From contig NZ_AP017367.1 of NCBI RefSeq assembly GCF_001548395.1, positions 5,307,001-5,371,000 on the forward strand: a stretch of DNA of 64,000 nucleotides, written 5' to 3'. Both the position numbers and the translations under genes were made by a program. Below, one piece after another: positions 10,770 through 19,777 of the stretch (position 1 is its first letter; the number at the start of each line of letters is the position of its first letter). Origin of the DNA: Leptolyngbya sp. O-77. Its GTDB lineage: Bacteria > Cyanobacteriota > Cyanobacteriia > Elainellales > Elainellaceae. Below the pieces are notes generated by a model. That model did no database searches. It saw only the letters and a list, made by a program, of their open reading frames with translations, and was not told the DNA's origin.

Positions 10770-12689
10770 ATGTTTCTCGTCCTTCTCGAAACGTCTGGCA
10801 ACCAGAGCTATATCTTTTCGACCAACAAGCTGCGTGAAAACGTCGGTGCATCCGAACTAACCTTCCGCGCTGGCACAAAATGGGTGCTAGACGCCGTGGC
10901 TGAAAACGGTGGGCATTCTCATTTGAGAGTCTGGAATAAGAATTCACAAGGCGAAGCAGAAGTCCGGGAAAACGAAATTCGAGACAAGCTAATGAATCCA
11001 CAGTGGAATCCCCCGCTTGAAGAAGCGTCAAACACCGCTGCTGAAATCATCCTAGCGACTTCTGGCAAGGCGCTAATTCTTACTCGTGACAAAGAGAGAG
11101 CAAGAGGGATTATTCAAGCCGTCACGCTGAAGGCGCTGGAAGAAGCACCCGGATTGGATATCTTTGGTGTGTTTAAGGAATTTAACTGGGAACGGGATAA
11201 CCTATCGGATGTGAATGAGCAGGTGCATCGTAAATTTGCAGAAGCGCGATCGCACAATGCCACCCATCATCTCCGCTTTTTGCGATTGCCCGTGGTCGAT
11301 CAGTGCGCCACCAGCGGTTTGCCTGCCAACGAAGTAGATCCAAAAGCGGCTGGAGGGGAATCTGTGCTGCGATCGCGCGTCTCTGTAGCAAAGCGCAGGA
11401 ACTACGACAATAATACTCAGCGCATTCAAGAACTGTTAGATCGAAACCAGATCCCTCAAAAGTTTGCAAGAAGCATTAAAGCTTTAGACGACGAAATAGA
11501 TAGCGAAGATGAAGGGCAAAGTGTAGACGACGAGGATGAACGGCAAAGCAGGCAGGGTTCCTGGCGAGCCGTGATTCATGCCGACGGCAACGGACTGGGC
11601 GAAATCTTTCTCAAGTTTGGAGCGCACCTGACCAAGCTGGGGAAAATGACGGGTGATATTAGCCAAAATAATCGCACCTATGTAGACGCATTGCGCCGTT
11701 TTTCCCTGGCGCTGGATGTTTGCACTGAGCAGGCATTTATCACCGCGCTGCGATCGTTTGGCACGGGGCTTGAGAAGTTGCCAATCGTGCCGTTGGTGCT
11801 GGGTGGCGATGACCTGACGGTGATTTGCGATGGCAAAGCGGCGCTGCGGTTTACGCAGCAGTTTCTCCTCGCCTTTGAAGCCGAAACGCAAAAGACCGAT
11901 GATGCTCACTACCACGGCATTCTTCCTGAAATTGCTGAAGCAGCGCTGGGCGTGAATCGTCTCTCCTCTTGTGCAGGCGTGGCGATTATCAAGCCTCATT
12001 TTCCCTTTTCAGTTGCCTACGAGCTTTCGGAATCGCTCATGCAATCGGCAAAAGAGGTAAAGCGCAAGCTGACCCATGTGTTACCTAATGAAACAAAAGC
12101 CGTTCCCTATCCCTGCTCCGCGCTAGATTTTCATGTGCTGTATGACACGAGCGGCGTGAACTTGAGACAGATCCGCGATCGCCTTAGCCCCACATCCGAC
12201 ACTCATCTCTACATCGCGCCTTACATCGTCACTCCAGTTAAAGATCTGTCGGTCAAAGACGAGATGACGCAATGGGCAGAGCCGCATCAATGGGAACACC
12301 TAGCGCGTCGAGTTGAAGCGCTAAATGCAAAGGATGAAGACGGGCGGCGCAAACTGCCGAATAGCCAGATGCACAACCTGCGGAATGCACTGTCGCAAGG
12401 TGCAGAACTGGCAGATGCCCAGTATCGGCTGATTCGCAATCGCTATATTGATTCACACGCAGATGTACAAGATGAGGATGCTGTTGAGAAGGGCGATCGC
12501 CCACTTGCCGACATCCGAGCGCTGGAAGGAGATCACAAGTCTTTATTCACAAAAGTTACTGATCCTGTCACAGGAAAATTACTCAAGATGACTGGCTTGC
12601 TGGATGCGCTGGATGCGGCTGATTTTTTAGCCGCCGATCTCTCTGCGGACCCAATTTTTCAACGCGCTGCCGACCGGGAGGATGGCTAA
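10770..12689 (+). CDS. cas10: Cas10, type III large subunit with cyclase motif, no HD domain
   Basis: This 639-aa protein is the signature subunit of type III CRISPR effectors. It opens with YIFSTNKLRENVGASEL, a hallmark of Cmr2/Cas10 proteins without the N-terminal HD nuclease, which I do not see. The two palm-domain metal sites are present: DGNG at 272-275 and GGDD at 345-348. The intact GGDD predicts synthesis of cyclic oligoadenylate on target RNA binding. The C-terminal third is helical, consistent with the D4/Cas11-like end of Cas10. An acidic loop (EDEGQSVDDEDE, about residues 246-257) precedes the palm. Its TAA at 12687 abuts the next ATG at 12690, so the cas genes are translationally coupled. 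DNA cleavage by an HD site is not expected; signalling is. Confidence 0.93.
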   Translation: MFLVLLETSGNQSYIFSTNKLRENVGASELTFRAGTKWVLDAVAENGGHSHLRVWNKNSQGEAEVRENEIRDKLMNPQWNPPLEEASNTAAEIILATSGKALILTRDKERARGIIQAVTLKALEEAPGLDIFGVFKEFNWERDNLSDVNEQVHRKFAEARSHNATHHLRFLRLPVVDQCATSGLPANEVDPKAAGGESVLRSRVSVAKRRNYDNNTQRIQELLDRNQIPQKFARSIKALDDEIDSEDEGQSVDDEDERQSRQGSWRAVIHADGNGLGEIFLKFGAHLTKLGKMTGDISQNNRTYVDALRRFSLALDVCTEQAFITALRSFGTGLEKLPIVPLVLGGDDLTVICDGKAALRFTQQFLLAFEAETQKTDDAHYHGILPEIAEAALGVNRLSSCAGVAIIKPHFPFSVAYELSESLMQSAKEVKRKLTHVLPNETKAVPYPCSALDFHVLYDTSGVNLRQIRDRLSPTSDTHLYIAPYIVTPVKDLSVKDEMTQWAEPHQWEHLARRVEALNAKDEDGRRKLPNSQMHNLRNALSQGAELADAQYRLIRNRYIDSHADVQDEDAVEKGDRPLADIRALEGDHKSLFTKVTDPVTGKLLKMTGLLDALDAADFLAADLSADPIFQRAADREDG

Positions 12690-15252
12690 ATGAAATTTCA
12701 ACTCACCATTACGATGCGGAGCGACTGGCATGTGGGCGCTGGCGCTGGGCGGCGAGGCGACATCGATCGGCTGATTCAGCGCGACACCGACGGCTTACCC
12801 TACTTGCCTGCAAAAACGCTCACGGGCATTTGGCGAGATGCTTGCGAACTCATTGCCGATGGGCTGGATAGCACTGGGATCTCTGAGGATGCATCCACAT
12901 CCTGGAAACAGTGGGTCGATTTCTTATTTGGAGATCAGCCTGCGATCGCCACATCCCCTGTCTCAAACGCACCCCAACCCGCAGCACTCTCGATTCGAGC
13001 CGCGCACCTCCCCACCTGCATTAAAGACTTGCTTCAGTACCGTGCTAGACACCATAAATCAGCACATCAAGCCTTGCAAAGTGCGTTTACCTTCATCAAA
13101 CCCGGAATCAGCATTGATGACAGAGGATGTGCGAAGGAAGATTTTCTGCGCTTTGAAGAAATGGCGCGAATTGGCACGGTGCTAACGGCAGATTGTGAAT
13201 TGCTGGCAGTGTTGACTCCGGATCAGCAGCAAGCAGCTTGTACTCTGTTGGCAGCGGGCGCGCAGCGGGTGGTGGAACGGCTCGGCGGCAAGCGGCGGCG
13301 CGGTGCAGGTCGCTGCGAGTTCAAGATTGATTGGCCTAAGGAGGTTGGAATTCAGCAAGCCCTGTGGGACATTCTGGCGCAAGATGCACCTGAACTTCCC
13401 AAAGCTTCAACACACAACTCAGATCACTCAAATCACTCAGATTACTCAGAAAAGACGATTTCTCCGGAAATTCGCAGTGATCAATCCGGGTGGCAGCGAA
13501 TCACGATCGCCCTAGAAGCCCTAACGCCCCTAGTCATTCCAGCCTGCACGGTTGGCAACGTCGTCGAAACGCTGGACTACATTCCCGGCACGCAATTGCT
13601 GCGGTTGGTGCTGCAACAGGTGCGATCGCTCGGCGTGGATCTGGGCGATGCGGTGGCGCGGGGCGACCTGCTGGTGACGAATGCCACGGTTGCGATCGCC
13701 GACCAGCCAGGACAGCCGATTCCTGCTTGCCTGTTTACGAAAAATCGGGCGGTGGACTGGACAAAGGAGGCAAGGTTTACAACCGTCTGTGAACTGGAGC
13801 CAGACGCTCAGCTCAAGGGCTATCGCAAAGGGCTATATCGAGTTCACAAGCACCTGGAAACGCTCCCCCGAATACCAAACCGTCGATACGCTCGTTGGCA
13901 CGCACAATACCATCGAAGACCAATACCAGCGCCCCACCAGCGAGGTCGGCGGGGTCTATAGCTACGAGGCGATCGCCCCTAGAACCCGCTTCCGGGCTGA
14001 GCTACGAATGCGGCAGCCTATTTATGATGCGCTGTGCCAAAAACAGGCTGACTGGTATGAGAAATTGCAGGGACATCACCGCATCGGACAATCTAAAAAA
14101 GATGACTACGGAGCCGTTAAAATCACTGTAAAGATCATTCAACCGGAACGCGAAACGGATATCTCAACGGAGGATTCAAAACAAACAGAACAAACAGAGA
14201 AACTCTGGGTGTGGCTGCTTTCAGATGTGCTTCTGCGGAATGAGTCGCTGCGGCCGACGGCATCGGTAGAAGACTTTCGGCAGGCACTCCAGCAGACGCT
14301 CAACGCTGAAGGAAATGATTCCATTCAGCTAGAACTCTCCACTCCTGGCGAAGGATTAGTTTCTGCCATGCTGCGATCGCACCGGGTCGAATCCTGGCAA
14401 ACGCAGTGGAAGCTGCCCCGCCCGTCTCTGGCTGGCATCGCGGCAGGAAGCTGCATGGTCTTTGAGGTGACATCTGGAAAGCTTGATCCTCAGCGCCTCA
14501 GGCAACTTGAGCTATCGGGCATTGGCGAACGCACCGCCGAAGGCTACGGGCAGCTTTGCTTTAATCATCCATTGCTCAGCGAACCGTTGAACGCTAAGAA
14601 ACTAAACCGCAAAACAGAGGAAGCCTTGAAATCTCAAGAAGCTGAGCTAGATACACCGCCGCCATTGCTTAGTCCATCTAACCGCGATTCTGATGTTTTC
14701 AAATATGCCCGTTTGATCGAGAAAGCTGCTTGGCGCGAAGCCATTCGCAGGGCTGCTTTGTTTCTGGCAAGTGAGAGCGATCGCCGCACAGAGATTCTGG
14801 GCATTTGGATTGATAACGAGCGAGACGAACCTAGCCAGCCCAGCATGAGCCAGCTTGGTGGCTTGCGGTCGGTCGTCTCTCAACTGAAATTCAATCAAAA
14901 AGAGCCAGTTCTGTCCTGGATCGAACACATTCGAGAGAAGCGCTCTAACAAGTGGGATGGAACAAGGGATGGACTTGGTAAGATCGAGCGTCTAATCAAT
15001 GAAGAGGAACATATCTGGAATCAGGTTCGTAACGCACTTCAGAACGCTGAGTCGAATCAAAACAGCCTCAACTATCCTTTACTTCAGGAACTCACGCTGA
15101 CCGAGACAGGCGACGCAGACCTGAAGCGAGAACTCTGGGCTGAGGCGATTCAAGTTGTAGTTTATGCCTGCATTCATGCCCATAAACGAGAGTTAGAACC
15201 TATAGACCGGGAACAAGAAACCCTTGTAGGAGGAGCAGGATATGGCGCGTAA
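12690..15252 (+). CDS. Cas7-Cas5-Cas11 fusion (Csx10-like) with one frameshift
   Basis: Read across a one-base frameshift this is an 853-aa protein with three parts. Residues 1 to about 260 are a Cas7/RAMP domain (SDWHVGAGAGRRGDIDRL, LPYLPAKTLTGIWRDACE). After a His/Ser-rich linker comes a Cas5/Csx10-like domain, with VGTHNTIEDQYQRPTSEVGG and a glycine-rich loop GERTAEGYGQL. From about residue 668 a helical region without RAMP motifs fits a Cas11 small subunit. This order matches the fused subunit of the III-Dv effector. The frame changes at GGG 13830-13832: removing one G joins KG to YIEFTSTWK in the conserved Cas5 part. That is either a sequencing error in a homopolymer or a real break. The end overlaps the next start by 11 nt. 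Confidence 0.82.
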
Positions 15253-16840
15253 GATAGACGCTCGATACATCATCACAGGTACACTCATTGCCGAAAGCCC
15301 CTTGCACGTTGGCGGGTTAAACAATGACCCAATGGTTGATTTAACGCTGGCAGTCAACGGAGCCGGAGACTACTACATTCCCGGCACCAGCCTTGCGGGG
15401 GCGCTGCGCCGCTGGATGGAGGAACTGGAGGGAGATTCCCCAGTTATTTCCAAGCTCTGGAGGCCGCGCCTGGGACAAAATGGCAGGACGCAAAGCAATG
15501 AAAGACACGCGAGTTGGGTGCTGGTAGAAGATGCCGGGATTCAGGGCGACGTGCAAACCGAATTGCGCGACGGTGTGGGAATCGATCGCTTTGGCGGCAG
15601 CGCCGCAGAATACATCAAGTTCGATCGCGCGATTTTGCCAAAAGGCAGCAAGCTAAATTTGCACATTACGTTAGAGCGGGTCGCAGAGTCAAAGTTGGCG
15701 CTGGATGATGCTGAATGGGCGCTGGTTTGCCAGTTGTGGGCGGGTTTATTGCGATCGCTGCAAGATGGCGAACTGAGCTTGGGCGCTGCCAAAACGCGGG
15801 GGCTAGGAGTGGTCAAGCTAGCAGGCGTAAAGGTTAAAGAGCAACTATTCAACTCTCGTGCAGGCATTCTCGCACTGCTCAGAGGGGAATCTGGCAGCTC
15901 GTCAATTTTCGATCTGGAGGCAGACGCGCTGCGAAAGGCGCGTTCTGCTCTAACAGTCACCATTGACTGGGAACCCCTTTCGCCCCTGATGGTGAAGGCA
16001 GAACGCGAAGGCATCGCAGTCGATATGCTGCCTTTGGTGAGCGGCATCGGCGACCAGGTTGCGTTTGTGCTGCCGGGAAGCTCCATCAAAGGGGCGCTGC
16101 GAACCCAGGCAGAGCGCATCGTTTGCACGGTTTGCCCTAAGTTCAATCATGCCGCAGCAACAAAGCCAGCCGATTCCAAAAAAGCGTTTTTGCAGCAGGT
16201 GGAGGTTCCACTGGTCGAGAACCTGTTCGGCAAGGCAGCCAAAACCGAGGGTAAGCAACAGCAAGGGCGCATGGGTGCATTGTCCGTTGCCGATTGCTAC
16301 GCTGACCACGAAATCTCAGGACAGCAATGGGAAAAGATTCAGACCGCCAAGGAATCTGCGGAGTTGCTACAGGCTCTAAAAGACGCGAAGCTACATGATG
16401 TGCAGCAGGCGTTTCACGTTGCGATCGATCGCTGGACGGGTGGCGCAGCGGATCAGTTTCTGTATAGCACGCTGGAACCAATGGGGGTGCAGTGGCAGCC
16501 GATCGCCCTCCGGATCAATCTGCATCGTTTGGAGGGGGCAGACCTGCAAAAACAGGGTGTGGCGCTGCTGCTGCTGGTGTTGCGAGATCTAATTCAGGGG
16601 CGAATTCCGCTGGGGTATGGCGTGAATCGAGGCATGGGGGCGATCGCCATCAAATCCATCTCGTTTTCAGCCAGCGGCGCGAACTTACCCGACGAAATCC
16701 AAGCCCTTCACAACGTCACGCTGAAGGTTGAACCAGAACAATCGCAAACTTACCTCACCGCCCAGCATCTTGCTCAGATCCGCAGCCTTGCAGGGTTGAA
16801 CGATGCCTGGAAAGCCTGGATCAAATCAACAATTCCTTAG
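15242..16840 (+). CDS. Double Cas7 subunit (Cas7-2x) of the type III-D complex
   Basis: This 532-aa protein contains two RAMP/Cas7 units in tandem. The first (about 1-210) has SPLHVGG, IPGTSLAGALRRWM and GVGIDRFGGSAAEYIKFD, closing with AAKTRGLGVV. The second (about 235-520) has SPLMVKAEREGIAVDMLPL, LPGSSIKGALRTQAER, the middle loop HVAIDRWTGGAADQFLY and the closing LGYGVNRGMGA. Csm3-like Cas7 subunits form the backbone that holds crRNA, and an aspartate in the thumb loop cuts the target RNA; the ID-R-GG motifs are the likely loops. Tandem Cas7 fusion is a feature of the III-Dv effector. The start ATG lies inside the end of the previous gene. Confidence 0.9.
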   Translation: MARKIDARYIITGTLIAESPLHVGGLNNDPMVDLTLAVNGAGDYYIPGTSLAGALRRWMEELEGDSPVISKLWRPRLGQNGRTQSNERHASWVLVEDAGIQGDVQTELRDGVGIDRFGGSAAEYIKFDRAILPKGSKLNLHITLERVAESKLALDDAEWALVCQLWAGLLRSLQDGELSLGAAKTRGLGVVKLAGVKVKEQLFNSRAGILALLRGESGSSSIFDLEADALRKARSALTVTIDWEPLSPLMVKAEREGIAVDMLPLVSGIGDQVAFVLPGSSIKGALRTQAERIVCTVCPKFNHAAATKPADSKKAFLQQVEVPLVENLFGKAAKTEGKQQQGRMGALSVADCYADHEISGQQWEKIQTAKESAELLQALKDAKLHDVQQAFHVAIDRWTGGAADQFLYSTLEPMGVQWQPIALRINLHRLEGADLQKQGVALLLLVLRDLIQGRIPLGYGVNRGMGAIAIKSISFSASGANLPDEIQALHNVTLKVEPEQSQTYLTAQHLAQIRSLAGLNDAWKAWIKSTIP

Positions 16841-16851
16841 GAGGTTGCATC

Positions 16852-17487
16852 ATGAGTGAGGCAGTCGCTACCAAAACGAAACTTTACAGGCAATCAGATC
16901 AGGACATCTCTTTGAAAGACGCGCTGAACAAGGTTAAAGAGCTGATGCCAGGGGCGATCGGACTGTTTTACAGCCCCCAGGCTTGCAGCTTCGCCAGATT
17001 AGAGTCGGATGGGCGAGTCACAATTTGCCGCAACGGTAAACAGGGTTGGCAAGAGCAGACCCTGGATCTGTCCTCAGTGTTTGAAGCCAGAGTGTTTAAT
17101 GAACAGGCTGAACTGCGCTGGCTCAGCATTCCCGGCAGCAAAGGAAAAGCCGTGCTGATCTCGGAAACAGATTTGGGCAACACATTTGCAGATGACACGA
17201 ATGAGTTGAACTATCTCAAAGCTGTTGAACAGACGTATTTGCTTTGGGGCAAACCCCTGAACAAGGTGACGCAGCCTGCACCAGCCAACTGGAGTATTTT
17301 ATCTGCCGCTCGAATTGGGACTATGCCCGTTCCAATTTCACCAGGCTCTAACAACCAAACCGTTGTTGAACTTCGTAGCCGTGAATATCTGGGCGAGATT
17401 GAACCATACGGCAATGTCGCAGTGCAAGAAGAACGCTTGATGAATTTGACCTGGCAAACCAAACAGAGGGAGAGCAACCATGAATAA
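16852..17487 (+). CDS. csx19: Csx19-like accessory subunit
   Basis: A 211-aa protein preceded by GGAGG 7 nt before ATG 16852. I recognise the TIGR03984/Csx19 style from the central FEARVFNEQAELRWLSIPG segment and from its position between Cas7 genes. Csx19 is specific to III-D loci and is part of the III-Dv complex, where it contacts Cas10; its enzymatic role, if any, is not known. No catalytic motif or membrane segment is visible. The last codons overlap the next gene by 8 nt, so it lies inside a tightly coupled operon. Confidence 0.8.
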   Translation: MSEAVATKTKLYRQSDQDISLKDALNKVKELMPGAIGLFYSPQACSFARLESDGRVTICRNGKQGWQEQTLDLSSVFEARVFNEQAELRWLSIPGSKGKAVLISETDLGNTFADDTNELNYLKAVEQTYLLWGKPLNKVTQPAPANWSILSAARIGTMPVPISPGSNNQTVVELRSREYLGEIEPYGNVAVQEERLMNLTWQTKQRESNHE

Positions 17488-19720
17488 AAAGCGGGTTGAT
17501 TGGTCACAGTTGGCACAGCTCAAATCTCAGTTGCCACCTGGGGAAGAAGGCGATGCAGCTTCAGAAGAAGAAATTGAGCAAATATCTGCTTTTCAAGAAG
17601 GATTTCATAATCCTTACAATTTCATTCCTGCGCCCAGTCGAAAGCAAACTGGGGAACTTCAGGATGAAAAGCCATCGGGTCACGCAAGCTATTTAAAAAA
17701 TAAGTGGAGTGGACGCATTCGTGTTGCTCTAGAGACAATCACACCCCTGCTGATTCCGGATGCCGCCAACCTCAAGGAAATCGGCAGAGAAAAGCATAAA
17801 AGCTATCCAATCCGAAAGCTCGGCGAGCTGCCCTATCTTCCTCCCACGTCTATCAAAGGAATGCTGAGAACGGCTTATGAGGCTGTGACGAACTCTCGAT
17901 TTGGGGTATTCCAAAACCATGAAGATCGGCTTGCCTATCGAATGCCAGCAACAGAAGGATTAAGTTTAGTGCCCGCTAGAATTGAAGGCAATTGCGATCG
18001 CATTCAACTTCTACCTGGAACTACCCCAGGTCTACCGACTTTGAATACTGGGAATGAACGCTGGAATATTCCTGGCAATTTGATGTATGCTGCGTGGCTG
18101 CCTCGATATAAAAAAGGTAGCGATTGCCTTCTTGATAAGCCTGAGCTTATCGGAATGCAGCATGGACAAACTGTTAAGGTTTGGCTGCAAAAGGTAAAGC
18201 GAAGACCTTTTTTCTATTGGGTAGTTTGTGACATTGTGCCCAGTTCATCTGCGCTGCCTGAGCGTCCAACTCCACCGACGAATTTAAGCAGGAGTCATAA
18301 ATTAACCTCGGAAACATTGAGAATTGAAAATGCCTATCTATGTATCACCAACCAAAACATCGAGAATAAATACAATGAGCGGGTATTTTTCACCCGTCCA
18401 GCAGATGAGAAGAAATGGAGTGTGAGCCTGAACGAGCTTCAGGCTGACGAACTTAGAAAGGCTTGGAAAGAGCTAATTGAGAACTATCAGGAAGAGCATG
18501 AACGCGAAATTGAAGCAGGCTCAGAACGCCCACCCCAAACCAGCTACGGAAAGTGGTCAAGACACATCACTGGGGGAAGTCAGGAAGCTCAACTGAAAGA
18601 CGGCACCCTCTGCTATGCCTTTGTTGAGAAGGATGGGCAAAGCTTTAAGGTGATCGCGCTATATCCAGTTATGATTGCCAGAAAACTGTTTGAGGTTGAT
18701 CCTGATTCACTTTTGCCTGAATCGCTAAAACCTCCTGGCTCGTTTAATGAACTTTCGCCTGCCGATCGCGTTTTTGGTTGGGTGAATCAGAAGGGCAAAG
18801 GTGCTTATAAAGGTCAGTTGCGGCTTCACTCAGTGAAGTGTTTGTCAACGGATGCGATTCAAAAGTTCACGGACGATCCAGCAAATAATCCTGGATTGCC
18901 GCTGACGATTCTAGGGCAACCGAAACCGCAGCAGTCTCGGTTTTATGTTGCCAAGGATAAACAAGGTGATGCTTTAAGTAATGGCACGCCTAAACAAGAC
19001 GGATATGCATCTGCCAAACAAGGTTTGCGAGGGCGGAAGGTGTATCCCCATCACAAGGCGATCGCCAAAAATGCCGACTATTGGAACGACCCGATGAGCG
19101 ATCGCTCTCACATTTCGCACGACGGCTACCATCAGGAATATCGCCGCCCGAACAAAGATAGCACTGAGCAGCGCGATAGCCAAAACCGCTCGATCCAAGC
19201 CTGGGTAAGGCAAAACACTCAGTTTCAGTTTGACATTGATATTACAAATCTGTCGTCTGTGGAGTTGGGCGCGTTGCTTTGGCTGCTGACCTTACCAGAC
19301 GACCATTACCACCGACTGGGCGGCGGCAAGCCCCTCGGCTTTGGCAGTGTGCAGCTAAAGATTGATTGGAGCCAAACCGATCTGCGATTGGGACAAGCTT
19401 GGAAGCAATACTATGAATCGCTGCTGCCGATCGAGCCACCCGATCCAGGGCAGGCAGCGGAATGTATCGATGCGTTTAAGCAGGCCGTTGCGCTTGCTTA
19501 CTCACCGCACAAGAACAAAGAGGACTTTGAAGAAGTTCTGTTTATTCGAGCATTCAAGCAGGCCGCAAAAGGACTCGACGGCCCGATTCGCTACCCTAGA
19601 GTGAAACCACAGCCCGATCCAGAGGGTGAAAACTACAAATGGTTTACCAAAAATGAGAGCAAGGACAAGCGATCGCTTCCGCCGCTCTGGAACGAAACAG
19701 GTTTGCCCTATGGGGAATAA
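17480..19720 (+). CDS. Large Cas7-like RAMP protein (Cas7 with insertion, TIGR03986-like)
   Basis: A 746-aa RAMP protein. After a polar N-terminal extension of about 70 residues, the RAMP fold starts with ALETITPLLIPDAA and the helix LPYLPPTSIKGMLRTAYEAV. It ends with a glycine-rich loop RLGGGKPLGFGSVQL near residue 620 and a helical tail. Between them is a long insertion of several hundred residues, far more than the usual Cas7 length of about 250-350. It corresponds to the Cas7-insertion subunit of III-Dv complexes, which caps the 3' side of the crRNA. It is the last structural gene of the effector operon. A CCAAAATC-type repeat lies in the gap after the stop (19737-19765). Confidence 0.87.
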   Translation: MNKKRVDWSQLAQLKSQLPPGEEGDAASEEEIEQISAFQEGFHNPYNFIPAPSRKQTGELQDEKPSGHASYLKNKWSGRIRVALETITPLLIPDAANLKEIGREKHKSYPIRKLGELPYLPPTSIKGMLRTAYEAVTNSRFGVFQNHEDRLAYRMPATEGLSLVPARIEGNCDRIQLLPGTTPGLPTLNTGNERWNIPGNLMYAAWLPRYKKGSDCLLDKPELIGMQHGQTVKVWLQKVKRRPFFYWVVCDIVPSSSALPERPTPPTNLSRSHKLTSETLRIENAYLCITNQNIENKYNERVFFTRPADEKKWSVSLNELQADELRKAWKELIENYQEEHEREIEAGSERPPQTSYGKWSRHITGGSQEAQLKDGTLCYAFVEKDGQSFKVIALYPVMIARKLFEVDPDSLLPESLKPPGSFNELSPADRVFGWVNQKGKGAYKGQLRLHSVKCLSTDAIQKFTDDPANNPGLPLTILGQPKPQQSRFYVAKDKQGDALSNGTPKQDGYASAKQGLRGRKVYPHHKAIAKNADYWNDPMSDRSHISHDGYHQEYRRPNKDSTEQRDSQNRSIQAWVRQNTQFQFDIDITNLSSVELGALLWLLTLPDDHYHRLGGGKPLGFGSVQLKIDWSQTDLRLGQAWKQYYESLLPIEPPDPGQAAECIDAFKQAVALAYSPHKNKEDFEEVLFIRAFKQAAKGLDGPIRYPRVKPQPDPEGENYKWFTKNESKDKRSLPPLWNETGLPYGE

Positions 19721-19777
19721 CACGCTGGATTCGCAATCCAAAATCGCCAATCCAAAATCCAAAATTGGTTCATATCT

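Noticed and set aside
13827..13840. Programmed ribosomal frameshifting in the Cas7-Cas5-Cas11 gene
   Set aside because: No in-phase slippery heptamer or downstream pseudoknot is evident; an extra G in a homopolymer is simpler.
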